Assembly: GCA_031274845.1 (NCBI GenBank)
Contig: JAISPN010000099.1
Location: 1-5,070 of the forward strand
DNA from: Acidobacteriaceae bacterium
GTDB taxonomy: Bacteria; Acidobacteriota; Vicinamibacteria; Vicinamibacterales; CAVVIG01
DNA: 5,070 nucleotides
Direction: 5' to 3'
Position numbers and translations under genes: made by a program. The notes under the pieces were generated by a model. That model worked only from the letters and a program-made list of their open reading frames with translations. It was not told the DNA's origin and did not search any database. The first letter of the stretch is position 1, and each line of letters opens with the position of its first letter. This document shows positions 1-5,070 of this stretch, piece after piece.

Positions 1-188
1 GATGGTCCGGTGCGTTCAGCAATCGCCGCCGCCGTCCGCACGAAGATCCCGGCGCCGATGATGCCGCCGATCCCCAAAGCCACGAGCGACATCGGCCCAA
101 GTGTCCGTTTGAGGGCGCCTTCGCCCTGCACCGCTGAATCGGCGATGAGACGATCGATTGACTTGGTTCGAAATAGGGAGCCAGCCAC
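1..188 (-). CDS. APC-superfamily amino acid permease, N-terminal fragment (cut by window edge)
   Basis: This is the beginning of an inner-membrane amino acid transporter; the window edge removes everything after residue 62. The visible protein starts with a polar cytoplasmic segment containing LFRTKSIDRLIA (residues 5-16) and LKRTLGP (26-32). It then enters the first transmembrane helix (about 33-56) with the glycine-rich signature GIGGIIGAGIFV at 39-50. In APC transporters (cationic amino acid transporter and YfnA-like branch) this unwound helix-1 motif contacts the substrate's amino and carboxyl groups. The start is GTG at 186-188. A GAGAGG ribosome binding site lies 6 bases upstream, and an in-frame TAG lies further upstream with no other start codon between. 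It follows thiE after 51 bases on the same strand, so it may be the last gene of the same transcript or have its own weak promoter. The substrate cannot be told from this fragment. Confidence 0.85.
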   Translation of the reverse strand, partial: MAGSLFRTKSIDRLIADSAVQGEGALKRTLGPMSLVALGIGGIIGAGIFVRTAAAIAERTGP

Positions 189-194
189 GCGTAT

Positions 195-200
195 CCTCTC
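195..200 (-). promoter_or_regulatory. Ribosome binding site of the permease gene
   Basis: On the minus strand GAGAGG lies 6 bases before the GTG at 186-188. It fits a Shine-Dalgarno site and decides the start, because the frame has no other start codon between this GTG and the upstream in-frame TAG. Confidence 0.6.
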
Positions 201-239
201 GAAAAAGTAGGGACGCTAAATTTGGACCTCAATCCTACA

Positions 240-869
240 TCAGCGGCTGGCGCTGGCAAGACGTTCGACGAAGGCGCGCGTCCGCATCGCCGGATCGTTC
301 GCCACCAGCAGGTCGCTAATCACCGCGACTGAATCCGCTCCGGCGTCAATCACCGATACGGCATTCTCAAGCGTGATGCCGCCAATCGCCACGACCGGCA
401 GTTTCCGCCGGGCGGCGCGATTGGCCGCCTCGCGCACCAGCGCAAGCCCCACCGCCTGATAGCCCGTATGTTTCGTCGCCGTGCCGAAGACTGGCCCCAC
501 CGCCAGATACGAAATCGGCGCGGCGATCGCGGCGTCGATCTGCTCGATGGTATGCGTCGACAGCCCCACCACGCTTGCCTCACCAACCACGGCACGGATT
601 GCCTCGGGTGACAGATCCTCCTGCCCCACATGGACGCCCGCGGCGCCGGCAAACATCGCAATATCCGCGCGATCGTTGATGATGACCGTCGCCGCGGCAC
701 GGCGTCCCTGGTCGACGACGGCCGTGGCGATGTCGAGAAATGTTCGAGACGAAGCGGTTTTCATGCGCAACTGCAACAGTTGCGCGCCGCCGTCAAAACA
801 GGCAGCGGCAAACGCGTCCGGCCGCCAGCCGTGCGCGGCACACACGTCGGCGTCGCAGATGACGTACAA
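240..869 (-). CDS. thiE: Thiamine-phosphate synthase (ThiE)
   Basis: Cytoplasmic TIM-barrel enzyme that couples HMP-pyrophosphate with the thiazole phosphate to form thiamine monophosphate and release pyrophosphate. At 209 residues it has the usual family length. Family motifs appear in order: LYVI-type first strand (residues 1-5); QLRMK (33-37), the phosphate-binding Q-x-R-x-K; NDRADIA (65-71); GVHVGQEDL (78-86), whose D85 matches the Mg-binding aspartate; GLSTHT (102-107); VGPVFGTATKHT (124-135); and AIGGI (161-165), followed by VAVIS near 181-185, which closes the phosphate site. The start is TTG, 14 bases after the accC stop. The frame upstream, read back into the end of accC, shows no ATG, GTG or TTG, and the motif spacing leaves no room for a later start. 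No good Shine-Dalgarno site precedes it, so translation is probably coupled to accC. Linkage to acetyl-CoA carboxylase genes gives no obvious functional tie. No TPP riboswitch is visible upstream. Confidence 0.95.
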   Translation of the reverse strand: MYVICDADVCAAHGWRPDAFAAACFDGGAQLLQLRMKTASSRTFLDIATAVVDQGRRAAATVIINDRADIAMFAGAAGVHVGQEDLSPEAIRAVVGEASVVGLSTHTIEQIDAAIAAPISYLAVGPVFGTATKHTGYQAVGLALVREAANRAARRKLPVVAIGGITLENAVSVIDAGADSVAVISDLLVANDPAMRTRAFVERLASASR

Positions 870-883
870 CGGATGGAGGGCGA

Positions 884-2260
884 TTAGACGGCCTCGGCGA
901 GCCGGCCGCCAGTCGTCCGCGGCTTGGCGAGGAACTGTTCCATGAACGCGGTGCTCAACTTCCCGGCGATGAAGTCGGGATCTTTCAGAATCCGCAGGTG
1001 CAACGGGATCGTCGTCTTGATCCCCTCGACCACGCTCATCTCGAGCGTCCGGCGCATACGAGCAATCGCTTCGGTCCGATCGCGCCCGTGCACGATCACC
1101 TTGGCAATCATCGAGTCGTAATAGGGGCTAATCGTGCAGTCGGAGTGCGCGGAGGTCTCGATGCGCACGCCAGGACCACTTGGAATACTGAAGACGTGGA
1201 TGAGCCCCGGCGACGGGGTGAACATCTCAGGGTCTTCGGCGTTGACGCGGCACTCGATCGAGTGACCGGTAAACGTGACCTCGCTCTGCTTGACGCTGAG
1301 CCGCTCGCCAGCCGCGATGCGAATCTGCTCCTTGACGATATCGATGCCGGTCACCATTTCGGTCACCGGATGCTCGACCTGCAGGCGCGTGTTCGCTTCC
1401 ATGAAGTAGAAGCGCCCTTCCGGGTCCATCAGGAACTCGAACGTGCCGGCGTTCGTGTAGCGGACTGCCTTCGCCGCATCGATGACGACGCTGCCCATGC
1501 GGCGGCGTATCTTGTCGGTGAGCGCGACGGAGGGCGATTCTTCAATCAGCTTCTGGTGGCGACGCTGGATTGAACACTCGCGTTCGCCCAGGTGGATGAC
1601 GTTCCCATGCTGATCGCCAAGGATCTGGAACTCGATATGGCGCGGCGATTCGACGTACTTCTCGATGTAGACGTCGCCAACACCGAAGGCCGCTTCCGCT
1701 TCGCGCTGCGCCGTCTTGACCGCGTGCGACAGTTCCGACGCCTGCCGGACGACGCGCATCCCGCGGCCGCCGCCGCCAGCCGTCGCCTTCACGATGACCG
1801 GGTAGCCGATCTCCTTCGCGATCTTGAGTGCTTTCTCTTCGCCTTCAATCGGTCCGTCGCTGCCGGGAAGAATCGGCACGCCCGCCTTCTTCATCACACG
1901 GCGCGCGCGCGCTTTATCGCCCATCAGCCGGATGACATTCGGGTCTGGACCGATGAACTTGATGTGGCACGCCTCGCACACTTCCGCAAGATACGCGCTC
2001 TCGGACAGAAAACCGTACCCGGGATGAATCGCATCGGCGCCGGTAATCTCCGCGGCGCTGATGACCGCGGGCACATTCAGATAGCTGTCGGCGCTCCGCG
2101 GCGGACCGATGCAGACGTCCTCGTCGGCAAAACGCACGTGCAGCGAGTTTTCGTCAGCTTCCGAGTAGACCGCCACCGTCTTGATGCCAAGCTCGCGGCA
2201 GGCGTAGATGATCCGCAACGCCACTTCGCCGCGGTTCGCGATGAGAATCTTTTTGAACAT
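884..2260 (-). CDS. accC: Acetyl-CoA carboxylase, biotin carboxylase subunit (AccC)
   Basis: Uses ATP and bicarbonate to carboxylate the biotin on AccB, the first half-reaction of malonyl-CoA synthesis. The 458 residues compare with about 450 in E. coli. The N-terminal carboxylase domain begins FKKILIANRGEVALRI. The ATP-grasp domain runs from about 115 to 325, with K116, K158, the glycine loop AGGGGRGMR (161-169), E200, H208, K237 in RRHQK, E275, and MEANTRLQVEHPVTE (287-301) carrying E288, R292, Q294 and E296. The C-terminal domain holds R338 in ECRVNAEDP. All residues known to bind ATP, metal, bicarbonate or biotin in the E. coli enzyme are present. The ATG at 2258-2260 is chosen because FKKILIANRGE is the canonical N-terminus. 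A longer in-frame reading, to 2356, would add 32 unrelated residues inside accB. The gene begins 10 bases after the accB stop with a weak AGG nearby, consistent with coupled expression of the two subunits. Confidence 0.98.
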   Translation of the reverse strand: MFKKILIANRGEVALRIIYACRELGIKTVAVYSEADENSLHVRFADEDVCIGPPRSADSYLNVPAVISAAEITGADAIHPGYGFLSESAYLAEVCEACHIKFIGPDPNVIRLMGDKARARRVMKKAGVPILPGSDGPIEGEEKALKIAKEIGYPVIVKATAGGGGRGMRVVRQASELSHAVKTAQREAEAAFGVGDVYIEKYVESPRHIEFQILGDQHGNVIHLGERECSIQRRHQKLIEESPSVALTDKIRRRMGSVVIDAAKAVRYTNAGTFEFLMDPEGRFYFMEANTRLQVEHPVTEMVTGIDIVKEQIRIAAGERLSVKQSEVTFTGHSIECRVNAEDPEMFTPSPGLIHVFSIPSGPGVRIETSAHSDCTISPYYDSMIAKVIVHGRDRTEAIARMRRTLEMSVVEGIKTTIPLHLRILKDPDFIAGKLSTAFMEQFLAKPRTTGGRLAEAV

Positions 2261-2270
2261 TGACCTGGTG

Positions 2271-2744
<474 letters not shown>

Positions 2745-3728
2745 TTAATCGATTTCAAATAGCTCGGTGCTGGCATCCGTCAATCGCTCCGCGCCCGTCT
2801 CTGTGACAAGCACATCGTCTTCAATCCGGACCCCACCCCAGCCTGGAAAATACGCGCCGGGTTCGATGGTAAACACCATCCCGGCCGCCACACATTCGTC
2901 GCGGCCGTCCACATCCGGACGCCGCCGCGTAATACGGGGATCTTCGTGCACCTCAATCCCCAACCCGTGTCCTGTGCCGTGCCCGAAGGCGTCACCCATG
3001 CCGGCCGCGGTCAGGACGTCGCGCGCTGCCTGGTCGATGTCGAACTTCGATGCCGCAGGCGCCACCGCCGCGATAGCCCGGTCGTGGGCCCGAAGCACGG
3101 CGTCGTACACCTCCCGGACGCGTTTGGTGGGACGCCCCACCACACCCATCCGGGTCAGGTCCACGCAGTATGAGTCGTAGACCCCGCCAAAGTCCAGCAC
3201 CACAAGGTCGCCTTCGCCTATCGTTCGCCCGCTTGGCCGCGCGTGAGGCAGCGCGGAATGCTCTCCGCTCGCCACGATCGTCTCGAAGGCGGGACGCGAA
3301 AACCCCTCAGCCCGAAGCTCCGCGTCGATCCGGGACGCCACCGCCAGTTCCGTCATGCCTGCCCTGACGAAATCCGGAAGGCGGCGCGCCACCGCGGAAA
3401 GCCGCTTTCCTGCGTCGCGCAAGGTTGCAATCTCGTACTCGTCCTTCACGATACGTTCGGCTTCGACGATCCGTTCGACCGCCGTGAGCGCGACGCCTTC
3501 TGGCATCGCCCTCGTCAACCATTGCCATCGCGCCACGCTCAAATGTTCGGCCTCGAAGCCGACGCGGCCGAGCGGCGCCGCGGAAAGAAATGCCGCCAGC
3601 GCGGCATCGTACGCCCCTTGCACGATGTGCAGGCGCAGCGAGGGACAACGCGCGGCGCTCGTCTGCATCGCGCGCACCGCGGTTTCGTACCGTGAGTCGG
3701 TGAAAAATACCACCGCGTCTGCGGTCAC
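2745..3728 (-). CDS. Xaa-Pro peptidase (M24B family), catalytic part left open downstream of a nonsense codon
   Basis: Metallopeptidase of the pita-bread fold, of the kind annotated as Xaa-Pro aminopeptidase or dipeptidase (PepP, PepQ or YpdF-like). It would remove residues preceding proline in the cytoplasm. Numbered from the GTG at 3726-3728 it has 327 residues: the remainder of the creatinase-type N-terminal domain (to about 100) and a complete M24 domain. The five metal ligands are visible: D179 in VVLDFGG, D190 in CVDLTRM, H254 in HGTGHGLG, E289 in FTIEPG and E303 in VRIEDD. H162 in PHARPS and H261 in VHEDP match other conserved histidines. This GTG is only the first usable start after the TAG; it has no ribosome binding site and cuts into the N-terminal domain. 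The original start is very likely ATG 3876-3878, giving 377 codons before the stop with TAG as codon 38. The gene ends in TAA abutting the accB ATG. Whether a shortened active enzyme is made is unknown. PepP and PepQ cannot be separated by eye. Confidence 0.85.
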   Translation of the reverse strand: MTADAVVFFTDSRYETAVRAMQTSAARCPSLRLHIVQGAYDAALAAFLSAAPLGRVGFEAEHLSVARWQWLTRAMPEGVALTAVERIVEAERIVKDEYEIATLRDAGKRLSAVARRLPDFVRAGMTELAVASRIDAELRAEGFSRPAFETIVASGEHSALPHARPSGRTIGEGDLVVLDFGGVYDSYCVDLTRMGVVGRPTKRVREVYDAVLRAHDRAIAAVAPAASKFDIDQAARDVLTAAGMGDAFGHGTGHGLGIEVHEDPRITRRRPDVDGRDECVAAGMVFTIEPGAYFPGWGGVRIEDDVLVTETGAERLTDASTELFEID

Positions 3729-3878
3729 GACTGCGATCGCGGCGCTTCCCGAAACATTTGTCAGCTAGGTCAGGTTTGGAAGCGAGGTCACAATCAGCGC
3801 ATCGAGCGCCTCTTGCAGAAGGCGCTCACGCACCCGGCGATGTCGCCGCGCAAGCGTTTCCTCAGGCGCGTGCGACAT
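3729..3878 (-). pseudogene. 5' part of the Xaa-Pro peptidase gene, severed by in-frame TAG (3765-3767)
   Basis: The peptidase frame continues upstream of the GTG without any frameshift. From ATG 3876-3878 it encodes MSHAPEETLARRHRRVRERL, then a stretch ending ALIVTSLPNLT, then TAG, then LTNVSGSAAIAVV, running straight into the catalytic part. M24B enzymes typically read like DALLVTxLPNxxYLTGFxGSA here, so the TAG replaces the tyrosine before LT. Tyrosine codons TAC and TAT are one base from TAG. A GGAG at 3890-3893, 11 bases before the ATG, is a possible ribosome binding site, and there is no other in-frame ATG, GTG or TTG in the gap upstream. The gene may be a recent pseudogene, the result of a base-calling error, or a gene read through by a suppressor. 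TAG ends accB and the 4437-5060 gene, so general reassignment is unlikely. Confidence 0.75.
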
Positions 3879-3915
3879 GAATGGCGTGGCTCCAGCGTGC
3901 GGGATCGTCTCTTCG

Positions 3916-3932
3916 CGATGTATCCGACATCG
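3916..3932. repeat. Short inverted repeat in the gap before the peptidase gene
   Basis: CGATGT (3916-3921) and ACATCG (3927-3932) are perfect 6-base inverted arms around a 5-base loop. They lie in the 84-base gap between the Ig-like lipoprotein gene and the peptidase start. No run of T follows on either strand, so this is not a classic terminator. It could be a small operator or chance. No promoter with both boxes is convincing in this gap; TACAGT (minus strand, just upstream of the repeat) is the nearest thing to a -10 box. Confidence 0.25.
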
Positions 3933-3962
3933 TGTGTAAGCACTGTACCCCAGAAATAATCG

Positions 3963-4433
3963 TCACGGCGCGCGGGTCGGCGCTGGCGGCGCAAGCACTT
4001 GAATGCTGACTGTTGAAGGCACGACGGTCTGCGCATTCGATCCAACGATGGTGGCCGTCACCACCACTGTTGTCGGCGGTGATCCATATGTGAACGGCGA
4101 CGCAACCGGTGGCGTGTAGGTCGATCGCGCCTGACCGTGACTGTCGGTAAACGGAGAAGGGTTCGACAAAGATCCCGTCGCTGGCAACACGAACAGCCAG
4201 AGCGGCACATCTTTTTTCGGCATGCCGTTCGCGTCGCGCACGGTGACGACCACCTGTGATTGCTGGAATCCGTTGCTGATGATGCTGTCAGGTGTCGCGG
4301 TCAGCGAGATCGAGGCGGCAAACTCCGAAGGCCCCGCAATGTCCGGCATCGCGACCTCGCGCGTCGTACACGCCATGAGCCACATCGCGCAGACGGAAGC
4401 CAGACAGCAACACGCTCTTCTCATTCGTGTCAT
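3963..4433 (-). CDS. Predicted lipoprotein with a bacterial Ig-like (Big-1-type) domain
   Basis: A 156-residue exported protein of unknown role. Residues 1-22 look like a lipoprotein signal: basic MTRMRR, a short Cys/Ala/Leu-rich hydrophobic core, and LMAC with C22 as the likely lipidated cysteine (M at the -2 position is less usual). The rest is a beta-rich region: ISLTATPDSI (about 42-51), then QVVVTVRDANGMPKKDVPL, then a TDSHGQARSTYTPP turn, a VVVTATI strand, and a closing strand before a Pro/Ala tail. The order 'T-x-D-x-x-G-x-P, then T-D-x-x-G-x-A' is characteristic of invasin or intimin-type Big-1 domains, which serve as surface spacers or adhesion modules. ATG 4431-4433 starts 3 bases after the TAG of the upstream lipoprotein gene, so the two are almost certainly co-translated. 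A second ATG at codon 4 is an alternative start. Anchoring in a membrane is inferred from the signal alone. Confidence 0.75.
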   Translation of the reverse strand: MTRMRRACCCLASVCAMWLMACTTREVAMPDIAGPSEFAASISLTATPDSIISNGFQQSQVVVTVRDANGMPKKDVPLWLFVLPATGSLSNPSPFTDSHGQARSTYTPPVASPFTYGSPPTTVVVTATIVGSNAQTVVPSTVSIQVLAPPAPTRAP

Positions 4434-4436
4434 GGC

Positions 4437-5060
4437 CTACTGATCCCCAAAGTCTCCAAAATCAATGGTGATCGACCCGGCCGCGCTCACTATGTTGCCG
4501 GCGATGTCTCTGCCGTACAGCGTGACGTCGGCGATGGCGGTGATGATGCGAGCGTTATATCGAAGCTCGACGAGCGGCGATTCTTCCTTCGCCACATGAC
4601 GCACGAGCTCAAAGACCACCTCGGCCTTTGCACCGGCCGGGATCGTGACGCTCAGGCCACCGTCGAAGGGATACGGCACATCGACACCAGGAGTATTTCG
4701 GCCGTCAGCGCGACGGTAGTTGACGTGATAGCGCGTGAGCGTGACATCCATGTACGACGGCGTGAGCGGCGCCACCGTGATGTCTTTCGGCATCGAGCGG
4801 ACCGTCATGATCCCGGAATCGCTGAACACCGTCGGACAGGGGGCCGCGGCGGTACACGGCGCCGGCTCCGTGACGTTCGTGATGACGTCAGAACTCAGTC
4901 CAGCGCCATTGGTCTTGCCGCCGCCTCGCTGCGCCGTAAACGCATCGACCACCAGCAGCACGCCGCTGTCACCACGGCGTGACGCGTCGCCGCAGTTGAC
5001 GAGTGTCGCGGTAAGGCCTGCCACCACGGCGAGCCGCGTCCACCTAGCAGCACGCGTCAT
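4437..5060 (-). CDS. Predicted lipoprotein of unknown function, probable acidobacterial family
   Basis: A 207-residue protein I cannot assign to a function. It begins with a signal peptide: MTRAARWTR, a hydrophobic stretch AVVAGLTATLV (11-21), and LVNC with C23 as the likely lipid-modified cysteine. N at the -1 position is atypical for a lipobox. The mature part is polar and beta-rich, with a Gly-rich patch (RGGGKTNGAG, 45-54) and a cysteine pair C69/C75 that could form a disulfide. Distinctive blocks follow: YRRADGRNTPGVDVPYPFDG (115-134), TIPAGAKAEVVFELV (139-153) and a C-terminal VTLYGRDIAGN/ITIDFGDFGD. The end reads like an Ig or fibronectin-like strand set. From memory, similar proteins occur next to a small Ig-like lipoprotein in Acidobacteriota; this is recollection, not a search. 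ATG 5058-5060 has a good GAGG ribosome binding site. The stop is TAG and the next gene begins 3 bases later. Confidence 0.75.
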   Translation of the reverse strand: MTRAARWTRLAVVAGLTATLVNCGDASRRGDSGVLLVVDAFTAQRGGGKTNGAGLSSDVITNVTEPAPCTAAAPCPTVFSDSGIMTVRSMPKDITVAPLTPSYMDVTLTRYHVNYRRADGRNTPGVDVPYPFDGGLSVTIPAGAKAEVVFELVRHVAKEESPLVELRYNARIITAIADVTLYGRDIAGNIVSAAGSITIDFGDFGDQ

Positions 5061-5064
5061 AGCG

Positions 5065-5070
5065 CACCTC
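5065..5070 (-). promoter_or_regulatory. Ribosome binding site of the 4437-5060 lipoprotein gene
   Basis: GAGGTG on the minus strand, with its GAGG core 6 bases before ATG 5058-5060. It is the clearest Shine-Dalgarno site in the window and supports this start. The promoter, if any, lies beyond the right edge. Confidence 0.65.

Noticed and set aside
10..210. Plus-strand 66-codon open frame at the left edge
   Set aside because: The opposite strand encodes a clear APC permease N-terminus with its own ribosome binding site.
189..239. Possible promoter in the 51-base thiE-permease gap (TTGAGG, 17 bases, TACTTT on the minus strand)
   Set aside because: The spacing is right, but the -10 box matches the consensus at only about half its positions. 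It is too weak to call.
242..256. CAGCG/CGCTG hairpin at the end of thiE as a terminator
   Set aside because: The stem is only 5 bases, lies inside the coding end, and no T run follows.
998..2263. Long plus-strand open frames opposite accC (998-1573 and 1592-2263)
   Set aside because: They lie fully antisense to an unambiguous accC and have shadow-type Arg/Asp/His composition.
3765..3767. Genome-wide TAG recoding (for example pyrrolysine or amber reassignment)
   Set aside because: TAG is the natural stop of accB (2271-2273) and of the lipoprotein gene (4437-4439) in the same window, so a general reassignment is unlikely.
3794..4045. 83-codon minus-strand open frame across the gap before the peptidase gene
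   Set aside because: It is Arg/Cys-rich with no recognisable domain and overlaps both the Ig-like gene end and the severed peptidase N-terminus in another frame. The peptidase frame gives a family match there.
4260..4982. 240-codon plus-strand open frame opposite the lipoprotein genes
   Set aside because: It is Arg/His/Asp-rich antisense sequence, typical of the shadow of GC-rich genes. It has no domain, and the minus-strand genes have signal peptides and, for the first of them, a good ribosome binding site.

Overview
This GC-rich bacterial window is densely packed, and every gene reads on the minus strand, so transcription runs from the right edge to the left. From right to left it holds: a predicted lipoprotein (4437-5060); a second predicted lipoprotein with a bacterial Ig-like fold (3963-4433); an M24-family Xaa-Pro peptidase whose reading frame is broken by one in-frame TAG (whole frame 2745-3878, catalytic part open as 2745-3728); accB, the biotin carboxyl carrier protein (2271-2744); accC, biotin carboxylase (884-2260); thiE, thiamine-phosphate synthase (240-869); and the first 62 codons of an APC-superfamily amino acid permease that runs off the left edge (1-188).

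The core is the peptidase-accB-accC-thiE block. Its genes are 0, 10 and 14 bases apart, which suggests one transcript with translational coupling. AccB and AccC are the carrier and carboxylase parts of acetyl-CoA carboxylase, which makes malonyl-CoA for fatty acid synthesis. ThiE joins the pyrimidine and thiazole halves of thiamine. A proline peptidase next to accBC is a common bacterial order. The efp gene (elongation factor P) often found between them is absent here.

The right part (3963-5060) holds two secreted, probably lipid-anchored proteins 3 bases apart, which look like a two-gene unit of unknown role. An 84-base gap separates them from the peptidase gene. It contains a short inverted repeat but no convincing terminator or promoter.

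The organism is probably an acidobacterium, perhaps of the Vicinamibacteria type. This rests on GC-rich sequence, the style of the lipoprotein pair and the peptidase-accB-accC order. It is an inference from recalled family resemblance, not a search result.

The most notable observation is the TAG codon at 3765-3767. The protein reads continuously in one frame across it, and it falls where M24B peptidases normally have a conserved tyrosine. TAG is used as an ordinary stop by accB and by the 4437-5060 gene, so a single nonsense change or a base error is more likely than genome-wide recoding. I saw no mobile element, CRISPR array, RNA gene, defence system or other exotic system. No gene-free stretch exceeds 84 bases.
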